64,000 bases of DNA from Adiantum capillus-veneris (GCA_014529385.2 CM043965.1:62891933-62955932); one strand, 5' to 3'; numbered from the stretch's first letter, positions 1-11,326 are shown. Notes: generated by a model from the letters alone, not told the origin. Translations and numbers: made by a program.

Positions 1-320
1 TAGAGGATGTTTCACATGCAAAAGTAGTCTGAAAATAGCTTGTTTGACAGAAATAGAGAGGGGAAGTCTCATACGCCCATAGGGGCCCCGTTTTTGCAGT
101 TTTTTGGACAGTTTTTCGGGAGATTTTTGACGAGAGCTCTTTGGGGAGTGAACGAAGAAGAAGCAAGGTTGTGGAGAGCGGGTGGAGTCGAAGAAGAACA
201 AGCAAGTGTGTTTTGGAGAGCAGGAGTAGTCGAAGAAGAAGAAGTGTGTTTATTTGGCGAGGGAGAGGAACATGAAGGAGAGGAGAGGGAAGCGTCTAGC
301 ACGGAACTCAAGAGCAAAAG

Positions 321-371
<51 letters not shown>

Positions 372-521
372 GACCTTGAAGTAACAAAGGAGGCGGTTGT
401 CAGGAAGCAGTGGACAGAAAGGAAAGGCAGATTTTTGATAAGCAAGCTTCTCGTTCGAGAAGCGTCTAGCACGAGATTCAAGAGCAAAGAAACAGTACAG
501 GGTGGGTGTTCTGCTTGGCAA
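1..521. other. GA/CT-rich non-coding stretch at the window edge
   Basis: No gene is supported. From about 150 to 245 there are three imperfect copies of a unit built from a GAA-rich stretch followed by GTGTGTTTTGGAGAGC-like sequence. A 35-bp segment near 289-323 (GAAGCGTCTAGCACGGAACT and following) recurs imperfectly at about 460-494, on the other side of a CT microsatellite. The open frames here are low-complexity readings of these repeats. It may be the outer part of the element that holds the LTR-like repeat starting around 522, but no boundary is visible. Confidence 0.5.
324..369. repeat. (TC)23 microsatellite
   Basis: An uninterrupted TC dinucleotide run. It is the first of eight GA/CT tracts in the window, most of them next to or inside mobile-element ends. 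Confidence 0.98.
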
Positions 522-861
522 TTACTGTAGCGCGGATAGTGTGTCGTGCTCTCTACAGTGGGTGCTCCTCAGTGCAATGTGCGTGACAATCTCACTCAAA
601 ACAGACTGAAAACAAAGGAACAAATAGACAACAACAAAGCTCACAGAGACACAACAGCAGACCACAACATATGACTCGACTATCTCAAAGAACTGATACA
701 GACTCTGGCGTGGCAGCACACTCAGCTCCAGCCCAGGACTCACAGGTACAATGGGGTGTTGAGGCTCAGATGTGCAGGGATGGTGAAGCAGTGTTGTGTG
801 TATAGACTCGCTACTCTAGACGACGACGCTGGACCATATATCTAGAAGATGATCCGATGAC
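522..861. repeat. LTR-like direct repeat, copy 1, left part (split by LINE A)
   Basis: Bases 580-861 match 9136 onward closely, and the match resumes after the LINE at 7587-7822. Adding the two parts gives about 518 bp, against 517 bp for the uninterrupted copy 9136-9652. The outermost part, 522-579, is not in the 9136 copy but is shared with a diverged third copy near 23960-24300 (GTGTCGTGCTCTCTA, GGGTGCTCCTC). The pair is arranged like LTRs around a 1.3-kb body. Read on the minus strand the repeat would start TGGCAGGC and end GTCACGCA, that is TG...CA. I see no clear target duplication, primer site or polypurine tract, so the LTR call is an inference. Confidence 0.6.
846..861. repeat. Target-site duplication of LINE A copy 1 (left)
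   Basis: AAGATGATCCGATGAC is repeated exactly at 7571-7586. The corresponding uninterrupted site in the second LTR-like repeat (about 9404-9420) reads AAGATGATCCAATGGACC, so the duplication and both LINE borders are fixed by an empty-site comparison. Confidence 0.92.
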
Positions 862-1211
862 GCATACACAGACGTTGGCTGAAGGGCTCTGCTGCTCCCT
901 ACTGCTGAACGCCCCCCCCCCTGCTGCGCCATCGCTGCGCCCCCCCCCCGCTATCCTCGTGCTGCCCCCCGCCCTGCTTGCCCTCGCGCTGCCTCCCGTC
1001 CCCGCCTGCCCCTTCTCCCCCCGGCCCGCTGCCTCTTGTGATCCCACACTTTGCTCGCCTTTCTGCTCTCTCCCCCCCCCCCCCTCCCGTCTTCTTCTTT
1101 CCCGAAGATTCCTGCATTTGGCTTTGGAAGCACTTCTTCTTTGGACGTGCTCGGCATGCTCGGTTGCAGAGTCTCTTCACGTCCGCTCCTTCGCCACAGC
1201 AGTAGACACAG
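862..1211 (+). promoter_or_regulatory. 5' UTR of LINE A copy 1, poly-C rich
   Basis: The leader is strongly C-rich, with runs of 9 to 13 C at about 910-920, 941-949 and 1073-1084. It contains no supported gene. LINE 5' UTRs usually carry the internal promoter; no specific motif is recognised here. Copy 2 has the same C-rich leader with still longer C runs. Confidence 0.5.
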
Positions 1212-3149
1212 ATGGAGGCTCCAGTTCCGCCAAAGAGGGACTCATCCGAAGCCCGCTCGTCCGACCGCGCTGAGCCCACCATTCGACTTGCTCTTTCGCC
1301 GACAGAGCAAGCGAGCCTAGCCGCAGAGGTAGAGCGCTTGCAGGCGACTTCTGTCATCTGCACGATTCTCAACACCCGACCTAGCAGAGGAGAGTTGCGT
1401 GACCTTCTCCAGGCCCGCCTTCTTGCAGAGGTGGGCAAGATCTTGGGCGTGCAGATACTCGGACGAGGTTACTATCAGAGCGAGGAGTTTGAGACCTCCG
1501 AGATGGCGTCCAAGGTCATCGCCATGAGTCCGTTGACCATCCGAGCAGCACGAGCCTACTTTCGACAGTGGAGACATGGTTTCGACCCTGCTTCGGATGT
1601 TCTAGTAGAGGAGGCAGACATCCCCATCTCCGTCTGCTTTCCGGGTTTGCGGAGGGTGTACTTACCACTTTTGTCCAGGATCGGCTCAGCCATTGGGACG
1701 GTCCTGGAGACACCTCGCACGGCAGCCTCAGTAGCTCCCAAGGCATTCCCTCAGTTCGCGTTTTGGTGAGAGACACTCACACGCTCCCGAAGGTTATTCT
1801 TCTGCCTCGGGTGAGTGGGGGTTGGTTTAGACAGAGTGTGGAGTATTCGGGCCTTCCGAACCAGTGCTTTGTATGTCGACAGATGGGCCATCTAGCGAAG
1901 GCCTGTCCATGGAGGAGGTCTCGACCTACACCATAGCCTCAGCCCCAGCCTACAAGGGCTGGCCAGCAGACACAGACGGAGACACAACGCACACATGCAG
2001 AGCCACCCTCTGAGCCTGGGGCTCCAGCAGATCAGGGATGGTAGCAGGTCCGTGGTCGACGACCACAGGGGCCATAGCGACAGCCTGGCACTCAGAGTGG
2101 TTCTCAGGCGCCTACTCAACAGCAGTGGGTTCCCACGGGGAACCGGTTTGGTCCTCTTGAGCAGGATGAGGTCCCTGCTCCAGCCCCCACCCCAGCTGCA
2201 CCCTCGACAGCCCCTCCCCCCCAAGAGTTCCACCCTTCTTTCTCATCCTCCCCCCCGCCTCCTACTCCCGCCGCCTCTCCCCCCCCCCCCCCCCCCCCTC
2301 TACCTCTGCCGCTTCCCCCCGCCCATCTTCTCCACCGCTCCCCCCTGCTCCTTCTCCCCCCTCTCCCGCTTTAGTTCCACAGTCCACCCAGGGGGCAGGG
2401 CCTTCTCCGGCTGCTAGGAGATCTCTTCGCAGCGCCTTTGCCACGAGTCGCTTGGCGAGAGAGGGCCAGCCTTTCTTGCGGCCCCCTCTATAGGTACAGA
2501 CGTCTCCCCTTGCAGCTATCTCTCGTGGTCTGACTAGCATTGACATCCGGCGTCGATGGGACTTCTTCGACTACAACTTCACTCGTTTTCTCAGCGACCC
2601 CTCAGCAGACCATGAGGAAGCCTGCTTCAGGGTCATGTTCTGTTCCTTGCAGCTAGGGGGACAGAGGCCTTGGACTCAGCAGTTGGCTTCTCTTTTCCCC
2701 TTTGCGGCAGGGACCAGACAGAGTGGACTCTCGACTCGGTGTTGGGATGGTTGTACACACAGGTCCTAGAGTTCTCTCACCACATGGGAGAACTAGAAGT
2801 TACAGACATGCTTCAGACTTTGTGGCCATTGGCCAAGTTTGCGGTGACACCTCCAGATTCAGCAGGATGTAGACACATTGTGGTTTACTTCTTTGCCGAT
2901 ACACAGTGCTTGCCATGCTATGTATACATTCATGAGGACTCCTGGACAGAGGAGGTTGCTTTATGTACGGCCCGCTCTGCTTGGGCTTGGGCCAGGCACT
3001 CGTTGCAGTCACGCCTATCTAGAGGAGGCTCAGATGCGGATTACTCCCCATCCAAGCCAGCCTCAAAGATAGCCCGTCTAGCTACTGCGGTAGCATCTAT
3101 TCTCTCTCGCTCCCCAGGAGGATCGTCTCATGGAACGTGCAGGGACTAG
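1212..3149 (+). pseudogene. LINE A copy 1 ORF1 (RNA-binding protein), broken
   Basis: The start at 1212 opens MEAPVPPKRD and matches the start at 33387 in copy 2. An N-terminal domain resembling DUF4283 (residues about 25-150) is followed, after a frameshift near 1755, by a CCHC knuckle (CFVCRQMGHLAKAC, about 1867-1908). A Pro/Ser/Gln-rich region with frameshifts comes next, including a C run at about 2279-2297. A conserved C-terminal part (2670-3149) holds the VLEFSHHMGEL and YVYIHEDSWTEEVA motifs also seen in copy 2. ORF1 proteins of this type bind the element RNA. At least three frame changes and several stops make it non-functional. Confidence 0.85.
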
Positions 3150-6100
3150 GTGGGCCCCAGTTTCAGCGTCAGCGGCGTCGACTGCGTCAGGAGCTCCAGC
3201 GTTGCCTTGTGGGAGGAGAGATTGATCTCCTTATGCTTCAGGAGCACCATTTGTGTGAGAGCCGCATTAGACGTTGTGGTCAGCTCTTGCGTGGACGATA
3301 TGATACTTTTTGGTCAGCTGCTTTTGGACCTGGAGGCATCCAGGGTGAGGTATGTATGACTATTGTGGACTCTTTGCAGGAGGCCATTGTGGGCAGAGGG
3401 ATTATTGTGCCAGGAAGGGCTCAGTGGATTACTATGCAGGTTTAGGGTTGCCTAGTGGGCAGCAGAGTTTTGGTCACAGATAGTTGAGTCTGCCGCAGGC
3501 AGAACACTTGTGCATAGGAGGGGACTTCAACATGTTGGAGGACCCTTCTAACAGGATTGGTGGTAGCCTTGCTACTGTGCATGGAGTTGAGCTGGCAGCT
3601 TGGGAGAGGTTTTGTATGACTCTGAGGGTCTCAGATGTTTGGCAACACTCTGGTTTTGTGAGGCCCCGAGACAGCCTTGGCTTCTCTCGTTCGGACCGCA
3701 GAGTGGGAGGAGTGAATCTATCGCGGATAGATCGCTTCTACACTAGTGACCATTTCAGTGACCTTGGAGGGACAGTGGGCATTCTGGCAGGGACTTCCTT
3801 CTCGGACCATGCACCAGTGATCCTCATAGTGGCAGACAGGCAGAGGAGTGGGAGCACGATGCTTCGCATCCCAGAGAGGGTCTTGGTGGACTCAGCACTC
3901 AGAGAGCGGGTAGAGGCTCTCTGGACAGAGAGCTTGGACAGGCAAGATTCTCCTGTTGACAGAGTGGCCTCAGGCCTAGCTCAGATTAGTCGTTTCTTTC
4001 TCCAGGAGTCTCTGGCTTGTCGGGCTGCAGCGAGAGAGGAAAAGCAACGTCTTAGACGGGGCATTTCTTCATTACAGAGGATGCAGGAGCAGCATCCAGA
4101 CAGTCCTTGGTTGGAGGAGCAGCTACAGCAGGCTCAACAGGAGCTTGTTAGCATAGAGGAGAGGCGACATGAGTTTGCTTTCCACCGACAAGCATCTCAG
4201 TGGACCCAGGTGGGCGACAGAGTGACTGGTGCTTTCTTTGAGGCAGTGGGACCTCGGCATTCGCATGTAAAGGTCAGTTAGTTGAGGAGTCCCGACGGGT
4301 TAGTTGCTTCTGAGCTCGAGAATATGCGTGCAGTTGCTACTGACTTTTACCGTGAGTTATTGGCTGCAGAGCCCTAGTCAGAGCGTCAGGATGCATGCAG
4401 GGAGCAAGTTTGGGCACAAATCCCTTGTCTTGTGACTGAGGAGATGCGTCAGAGGCTTGAGCTGCACTTCAGCTTGAGGAGCTGCATACGGCTCTTAGGG
4501 CCTTCCCCCGTGGTAGCTGTCCAGGTGAGGATGGGCTGACTCCTAGTTTTATCTTGGAGTACTGGGACCTGCTTGGCCCAGATCTCTGTAGTGCTTTTCA
4601 GTACATCTTGCACACAGGAGTGATGCCTGACAGCGCGAGTGAGGGCTTGATCTACCTCACTCCCAAGGAGGGTGGCTCCTTGGATGAGATTCGACAGTGG
4701 CGCCCCATCACCATCCTCAACTTAGCCTACAAAATTCTTGCCAAGGCTCTGAGTTTGAGGATTCAGCCACTTCTAGAGAGCCTTATACATGGGACTCAGA
4801 CAGGTTTTGTCAAGGAGCGCAGTATCCTTGACAATATCTTTACTTTTTGGGAGGCTTCTACCCTAGCACGGCTCCGTGGTGAGGACCTAGTGATTCTTCT
4901 TCTCGATTTTGAGAAGGCATACGACAAAGTTGACTGGGACTTTCTAGAGGGCACTCTACGCAAGATGGGCTTCTCAAATGCTTGGATCATAGGGGTGTCA
5001 GCTTTGTACAGACAGGCTCACAGTCAGGTACTTTTGGGAGGAGGTAGAGGTGATCGCTTCATGCTCACACGTTCGGTCAGACAGGGTTTCCCTCTTACCC
5101 TCTTCCTCTTTCTGTTCTATGTGGAGGCGATGAGCAGGTTTTTGGTGTCGCAGCAGGTTGGTCTACGGGGCTTAGCACTCCCTATTCGGGGAGATGAGCT
5201 ACTGGACGTTGAGTTTGCCGACGACTCAGCCTTGTACTTAGATGGCCAGGAGGCCAATCTTCACAGGTGTGAGCAGGCTCTAGAGACCTTCTGTTGTGCA
5301 TTAGGCGCACTGATCAACTGGAGAAAGACTGTGGCTTTTTCGGTTGGTAGTGCTCTTGTGCCCGATTGGATGCCAGGAGAGGGTTTTAGGTGGATTCCCC
5401 CAGGGACTGCAGTCCGGTACTTGGGCTGTCAGGTTGGTTTGGACTTGTCTCCCAAGCAGCAGATTGCTCCTGTTCTCTTGTCTATCAGGAGAAAGTTGTT
5501 ACATTGGAGCTCAGGATGACTTTCTTTGGCTGGCAGAGTAGTAGTGGCCAACTAGGTGTTGTTAGCGACTATGTGGTACATCACTTCTTGTTGGATCTTC
5601 TTGAGTTCTTGTATCAGCCAGGTAGAGCGGCTGATCAGGAACTTCCTTTGGTCAGGACATGACACTCAGATAGCCCGAGCCAAAGTGGCTTGGCAGGTCA
5701 TCACTCTTCCTTGTTCACAGGGAGGGCTTGGGATCATTGACCCAGCACAACAGAGCAGAGCCCTTCTTGGGAAGTTCATCGTCAGAGGACTTCTTCGAGG
5801 TGAGGAGCTCTAGAACGAGTTCTTGCTACAGCGGCTTCACGCTAGGGTGCCTCAGGCATGAGGCCCCTGGCAACCTTCGACCAGATGCATCTTCACAGAG
5901 ATGCGCAGAGTTGGTTTGAGTAGGCGACTGGAGGACCGCTTCGCTGTGAGTTTGCTTCGATCTTGGGAGCTCTTGCGGCGAGGCCTAGAGCAGAGACAAC
6001 CTACTTGTACGGAGGAGCGCTTACGGCAGCCCCTTGTCTGGAACCCCATGGTTAGCACTCAGAGAGGTCACTTGGTTGGTAGTCGGCCTCATGTTTCCTG

Positions 6101-7427
6101 GGGTCCCATGGCAGCGGGTCCAGCGCGCTCTCTAGGTGACTGGTTAGAGTTCACATGCTTGTCAAAGGAGGTGCAGGGGTTCCAGCTCTACAGGGCATGA
6201 GAGGGGTGCAGAGCATGTGCCACGACATCTCAGAGGCAGTTCAAGCTGAGTGGCTTACGCCTCTCGAACCAGTAGCACCCATGTGGATGGGAGCCTTCAC
6301 ACAATTGGAGGTTCTCATCTCAGTCAGGGCCTGCTCAAAGAGTGTTCCATCCGTTTTCTTCGAGCTTCAGGGTGGGGGACGCCTACAGCGAGTTGTAGTA
6401 AAGGCCCCGCAGGTGGCAGAGTGCTGTTTTCAGAGGATCCGAGTAGTGGGCATCTGTGGGAGGACTTGTGTCATAGATCCTGACCCAGCAGCTCTTGAGA
6501 CTGGACACTGGAGGCTGTAGGCTTGGGAGTGTTGTCCACTGGCACGAGTACAGTGGGATCCTGGTGAGTGGCGCTGGAGGGACCCCTTCTCTTCTGCAAA
6601 CCACCCAGGTGTCCCGTTCTTTCAGTAGACTGTTCGACTAGGACGTCATATACTAGCAACATAGAGAGAGGCCCGCCCCGCTGCAACACCTCATTGGCAG
6701 GAGGAGGGTCTCACATCAGAGTTCTTGGCAGCCTTCTGGGAGAGGTTGTGGGACTCCAGACAGCCGAGGCGAGTCACCTTGTTTCAGTGGCTGGTCGCAC
6801 ACAGAGCTACAGCAGTTGGGAGTTGGCTAGTGCATAGTGGTCTCTCGGCCGCATGTGCAGCTTGTGACCACCTTGTGGAGAGTCAGCATCACTCTCTTTG
6901 GGACTGTCCCTCGGCTCAGCAGGTGTGGCTACGTGTTCTTCGGCTGATGCTTGCTCTCTCCACGGCTCGACAGTACACTTGGGGAGCAGCGGCTTGGTCT
7001 ACCCTCACGGGCCCAGCACTTCAGTTTGAGCTATCTTCCACCAGCAGGATGATAATGATGCAGAAGGGGCGAGCTACACTCCAGCGTGCTACAGAGCTTA
7101 CTCCACAGGAGTGGTGCAGTGAGAGAGAGGAGTGTTGGGAGCTCATCAGTGGCCTGACACTGGTTCATCTTGCGGGCCCGTTGCTTCCGCATCTTAGAGG
7201 CTCGCCCTATGCCACCTGTAGAGACTGTTCGCGATTTTTGGCTAGAGTTGATCCATACTCTCAGAAGATAGCTTGAGGGACTACAGGGCAGCTCCGACTG
7301 CATGCGGGAGCGCAGAGAGACTTTCCTTCGACTATGGCATCCTGGGCCTTTTTACACCATGGTCCAGGGTGTACTCCGATGGCACTATCGACCACCTGTG
7401 TGGCTTTTCCCTCCCCCCATTTCTTGA
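3120..7427 (+). pseudogene. LINE A copy 1 ORF2 (endonuclease and reverse transcriptase), broken
   Basis: Homologous to ORF2 of copy 2 (35282-39636). Pieces in order: endonuclease N-terminus (MLQEHHL, about 3233), endonuclease core with GGDFNMLED (about 3520), SRIDRFYTSD and SDHAPV; reverse transcriptase from 4554 with LLDFEKAYDKVDW and the catalytic FADD at 5214-5225; and a C-terminal CDHLVESQHHSLWDC zinc-knuckle-like segment near 6865-6905. The ORF2 start codon is lost (the copy 2 ATG reads AGG here). A deletion near 3445 removes the endonuclease NIYAPN motif. Frame changes and stops follow, including a TAG near 5554 that copy 2 shares. The final stop lies at 7425-7427, as in copy 2. Confidence 0.88.
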
Positions 7428-7570
7428 TTTAGCCCCATTGTACATATGCTGGTTTTTTCATTGGGAGAGTCTCCCAGCATGGTTGTTGTAGCCCTCTCTT
7501 AAAGAGGTGGTTGTAGCCCTATGGGCAGTTTCACTAACTAATAGAAGGATCTTTTTCTCGGAAAAAGAAA
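7428..7570 (+). other. 3' UTR and tail of LINE A copy 1
   Basis: This 140-bp segment is nearly the same as 39637-39750 and includes the repeated phrase GTTGTAGCCCT (twice). It ends in an A-rich tail immediately before the target duplication. Copy 1 has about 30 extra bases after CTAACTAAT. Confidence 0.75.
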
Positions 7571-7822
7571 AAGATGATCCGATGACCCAATTACTACTAC
7601 TCATCTGTACAACCATAAAGAGCCACCAACGGCTCATAAATGTCAGCCATCTAAATCTATCCCCAAACTGAGTGGTGGTGACCTGGCCATGATGTCCACT
7701 AGACCACCGTCCGTATCCTTGTTGCCACATCACTGCCCAGCTAAGATGGTCCGTCTAGTGTGAACGAGCCTAACCAACTGTACTAACTGTGTGTCCTCTG
7801 AAAGTGACACTGTAGCCCGCTA
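7571..7822. repeat. LTR-like direct repeat, copy 1, right part
   Basis: Continues the repeat interrupted at 861. The first 16 bases are the second copy of the LINE target duplication. The match to 9404-9652 ends at TGTAGCCCGC (TGTAGCCTGC in the other copy). Confidence 0.75.
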
Positions 7823-9135
7823 TAGGTTGCCCGCCACAAGACCGCTCACCGTCTCGGTGAGAAAAACAACTGAAACTGCTAATCGACCACAAATAAACCA
7901 CTACTGCACATCACTGTCATTATAAAAAACTGCCCAGTCACCCAAGAGAAGATTAGTCACCACACCACCCGAAGCATTAGTTTCTGAAGGTGGAGCCATC
8001 AAATCAATGGTGGTGCCTGCTGTATGTGAGCTGTCCTGTCCGTAACTGAGGCCCTTGGGAAGGGACCAGCCACCTGCTGCTGGGCAGATGGTAGCACCTG
8101 TCTTGTAGTGTACTGAGGACGTCGAGTAACACAGCCATGGCGGTGTGCTCCAGCAATTCCGTCGCAGCAAGTAACATTCTGTATCTGAGGCAATGGTGAC
8201 GACTGAAACCCCTGAGGATACTGTTGTTGATTGTAGTATTGAACTGGAGTACGTGGGTAAAGTCCCATAAATTGTTGAGAAGGACCTGTTGCTGCATTCT
8301 GCACTGGTGTACCTGCTCTAGTCCACCCATACCCCATACCCATCATCATAGACTGGGTTGCCCTATTTTCATGTAAGAGCAGTTCTTTAAATCCTTGTGC
8401 CTGATTTTGAAGGTCACTAATCACTCGAGAGTTTAACTTCAAGGCTTGTTTGACTGCGAAAATAGTAGCATCCCAATCGGCGATGGCGCTCTCAGCAACT
8501 TGCAGAGATCCCTCCATAGCTGCGTAAGTAGCTGCGTGACGCTAGTGTGTAGGTGCTAACCACTCTGCTCCAAGCTCAATGGTGGCAATGGCTTGCCGCT
8601 TGCCTGGACTCCTGCAGTATATCCTCAGATAGCCAAAAAAGTGATGTAGAGTCCGACACTGTGGAAGGTCTTGTAACAGTGTCAGGGTGAAGAGAGCTGG
8701 CAAGTGGTACAGCTGGTGGCACTGGGGTGGCAAGTGGCACTACTCGTGGTGGTGGACTGGGAGCATGCCTCTCTGATGGAGTAGAGACGGTGGGAGTGGT
8801 TGCAGCAGGACTAGGCATAGGAGAAGAAGCAACTCCCACTGGGGCTTGGGAGCTAGTCACTGTGGTAGGAGTAAAAATAGCAGCAGGAGAGAGGAACATA
8901 CATTGTAGAAGTCACAGCTGTGACATACATAGTGTGATCTGCAGCGCCTGAACTTACCATCGAACCAATAGCGGAAGTATGCGAGGAACGTCCGAATAGG
9001 TTGCTTCACTCCAAGCTGCTGGCTTTCCGAAACGGGCAGTGATATTTAAAATTCTACTGTGTCCTTCACTACCTTCGCCCTCTTTTTCTTAGGCTTCCCA
9101 CGTAGATCCATTTTTTGTTCAATATCTTTCCCTTT
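7823..9135 (-). mobile_element. Internal body of an unclassified LTR-like element (minus strand)
   Basis: This 1.3-kb body lies between the two 517-bp repeats. Read on the minus strand it starts beside the 9136 repeat with a short basic frame from an ATG near 9110 (MDLRGKPKKKRAKVVKD) that stops after 21 codons. Ser/Thr/Pro-rich coding sequence follows, then the Gln/Pro-rich frame at 7999-8517. No reverse transcriptase, integrase or transposase motif is visible, so if mobile it is non-autonomous. LARD/TRIM-like LTR derivatives are one reading; I cannot assign a family. Confidence 0.45.
7999..8950 (-). pseudogene. Pro/Gln-rich protein of the LTR-like element, frameshifted
   Basis: Two minus-strand frames read as parts of one protein. 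The upstream part (8899 to 8576) is Ser/Thr/Pro-rich (PSPAATTPTVSTP, SPPPRVVPLATPVPPAVP). The downstream part (8517 to 7999, 172 codons) begins MEGSLQVAESAIADWDATIF, a probable short helix or coiled coil, followed by Gln/Pro/Tyr-rich low-complexity sequence (YYNQQQYPQGFQ). Between them, another frame reads IELGAEWLAP and then a stop, so at least one frameshift and one stop separate them. No known domain or catalytic motif is recognised. It could be a diverged gag-like or DNA-binding accessory protein; the function is unknown. Confidence 0.45.
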
Positions 9136-9652
9136 TGCGTGACAATCTCACTCAAAACAGACTGAAAACAAAGAAACAAATAGACAACAACTGAGCTCAC
9201 AGAGACACAACAGCAGACCACAACATATGACTCCACTATCTCAAAGAAGTGACACAGACTCTGGCGTCGCAGCACACTTAGCTCCAGCCCAGGACTCACA
9301 GGTACAATGGGGTGTCGAGGCTCAGATGTGTAGGGATGGTGAAGCAGTGTTGTGTGTATAGACTCGCTACTCTAGACGACGACGCTGGACCATATATCTA
9401 GAAGATGATCCAATGGACCAACAACTACTACTCATATGTACAACCATAAAGAGCCACCAACGGCTCATAAATGTCAGCCATCTAAATCTATCCCCAAACT
9501 GAGTGGTGGTGACCTGGCCACGATGTCCGCTAGACCACCGTCCGTATCCCTACTGCCACGTCACTGCCCAGCCAAGAGAGTCCGTCTAGTGTGAAACAGT
9601 CTAACCAACTGTTCTAACTGTGTGTCCTGTAAAAGTGACACTGTAGCCTGCC
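9136..9652. repeat. LTR-like direct repeat, copy 2 (uninterrupted)
   Basis: Matches 580-861 plus 7587-7822 along its whole length with scattered substitutions. It shows the pre-insertion state of the LINE A copy 1 target. On the minus strand it would be the 5' repeat, followed directly by a short leader and a small basic frame. A minus-strand frame across it (MSPGLELSVL...) is also present in copy 1, but it runs through the repeat and I do not regard it as a gene. Confidence 0.75.
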
Positions 9653-10701
9653 AACGGGTTTGGGTTATTGGAATAGGGGATTTCAAATCAACAGGCATAC
9701 CGACGTTGGCGTATGCAACTGATTTGTATCAAGGGTTCCAAATATCTGTTTAATGGAAACATCTTCTGATTGCCAGCTCAATTAAGTGTTAGTATCTGTT
9801 CCAAGGGGATTTTAGCCGTTAACTCTGTTTCGATCTGTGATACTCTCTTGCAATTGTCCCTAAACACCTCTATATCATCTTATTAACACTAAATCGGCCC
9901 TAATGACACTAGTTTCCCTTGGTTTGCACCTAGACTACTTCTCTGTCTACAACCAGGGTCCAAAGGCGGCTTCCACACGGATCTTCATGGAGTCAAGATC
10001 CTCGCTTTGGAGGGCTATCCCACGCAGTTGCGTGTCAGCCAACCACAAGCACTGGTGCCAAAAGTTTTCCTTTTAACTCTCTTGAGCCATGATTTACTCA
10101 CTTATTTTGCATATCTCTAATGGCTTAGACACCAAGGAGAGCATTTCATAAGAATTAGAAGCTCAAGTCTCAAGGACACTCACTCTTGTTGCAAGATTGC
10201 ACACAAAGCCCATTATAAAATGTATGTAATATTCGTGTACAAGAGCACACACGGGTTTAGACACTGCCTCTACATTATGTATAAGGTAAGACCGCCCTTA
10301 AGCACGAGCACACACACAAGCACAACAAATGACATATATGTGTGTTTTGTACTATTGGCCATGAAGACCGCATCTTCAATGAACCGGACCAATGAAGAAG
10401 AACAATATGACTAAGATGATGACAACGACATCACGACAACACCAAGACAAAGACGGTGAAGGGGACGACAATGACTACCTCTCTTCTTCAATGAAGTAAA
10501 ACTTTATGACATGAACTATTTTCTATTACCATAGGTCTACCTTGTGAGCCTGGGATGAGTACTATTGAACCATGGACGATGAATCCGTGATGAGAACCCC
10601 CATGATGAATCATGTACTACGCCTAGATGTATCAGTAGAACCTAGGAGTACACTATGACATGAAGATTATGACATCTTTGTATTTTGCCCCAAGCATTGG
10701 C
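9653..10701. other. No gene seen; probable decayed Copia-type interior
   Basis: No frame of interest and no recognisable domain. The right half leads into a polypurine tract and LTR, so part of it may be the 3' untranslated end of a truncated Copia element. The rest is unassigned. Confidence 0.4.
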
Positions 10702-10714
10702 TTAAGGGGGCGAT
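10702..10714 (+). promoter_or_regulatory. Polypurine tract before a Copia-type 3' LTR
   Basis: TTAAGGGGGCGA lies directly before an LTR start (TGTTAGGG). A purine run abutting TG is the plus-strand priming site of LTR retrotransposons. Confidence 0.6.
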
Positions 10715-10976
10715 TGTTAGGGAAAGCCCACGCTAGTGGCACCACATGGGAAAGATTCCTAGTCTACTAGGATGGATGAATGATGACTTGGTCCAATAGG
10801 AAAAGGATGAAACCTCTCTAACCAATGGATGTAAACTACCAAGCCTATATAAGAAGCTTTCTAATTAATCTTTGCAATTTGAACTCTTATCATTTTGTCT
10901 ATACACTCTCTCTTTATGCTCTTGCCATTGGTGTAACCTAACCCTAATCTTGATCTCTCCAACCCTAACCCTAACA
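10715..10976 (+). mobile_element. 3' LTR of a truncated Copia-like element
   Basis: A 262-bp segment that begins TGTTAGGG and ends CCCTAACA, a perfect 8-bp terminal inverted repeat. It contains a TATA-like CCTATATAAGAAGC at about 10843-10857. A polypurine tract lies just outside its left end, but no second copy, primer site or pol sequence is in the window, so it is the 3' end of an element that has lost the rest. The CCCTAACCCTAAC at the right end is part of the LTR terminus. Confidence 0.62.
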
Positions 10977-11326
10977 TCATGGTTAAGCTAAGCCTTCACC
11001 CTCCATAGCCTTATGCTAATCATCGGCAATTAAGGAGTACGCTTCCGCATCGACTAACCCATCATTCCTCCCAAGTCGTAATACATTGGCGGCGTAAAAA
11101 AATTTCATTCACTTGGGAGTCTATTTAGGCATCATGTAGCAAGTGTAATGCATCCCATCTCCCAAACCACTTCTTTATGTCTTGCATCCATCCCGTGCTC
11201 AAGATCTTGCTTTTATGTGTCTTTTGAACTTTTTTTGCTTGCTTCCCATGCAATTGTAAGAAGTCGATGTGAGGGGTTTTGACGCATCTTTATCATGTAC
11301 TCCACAACCCTTTCCATGCCTATAAC
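10977..11326. other. No gene seen; probably 3' end of the minus-strand LINE C
   Basis: AT-rich sequence with no supported frame. It lies immediately downstream (minus strand) of the LINE C reverse transcriptase, so part is probably its 3' UTR; the exact border is not visible. Confidence 0.4.

Larger units (their letters stand above)
862..7570 (+). mobile_element. LINE family A, copy 1 (L1-like non-LTR retrotransposon, decayed)
   Basis: A 6.7-kb near-full-length LINE lying between 16-bp target duplications. The order is a C-rich 5' UTR (862-1211), ORF1 with a DUF4283-like domain and CCHC knuckle, ORF2 with an AP-endonuclease-like domain, reverse transcriptase and a C-terminal zinc-knuckle region, and a 3' UTR ending in the A-rich GGAAAAAGAAA. 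It is collinear with the copy at 32902-39750 but carries more frameshifts and stops, and it has lost about 39 bp inside the endonuclease near 3445. It is not expected to be autonomous. Confidence 0.9.

Noticed and set aside
522-743. Minus-strand frame MSPGLELSVL... shared with 9069-9299 as a gene
   Set aside because: It is present only because the 517-bp repeat is duplicated; the downstream ends differ and no domain is recognisable.
10961-10976. Telomere-like CCCTAACCCTAAC
   Set aside because: Only two units, not the usual plant CCCTAAA, and it forms the inverted terminus CCCTAACA of an LTR starting TGTTAGGG.
10715-10976. Solo LTR
   Set aside because: A polypurine tract lies directly outside its left end and no flanking duplication is visible, so a truncated element's 3' LTR fits better.
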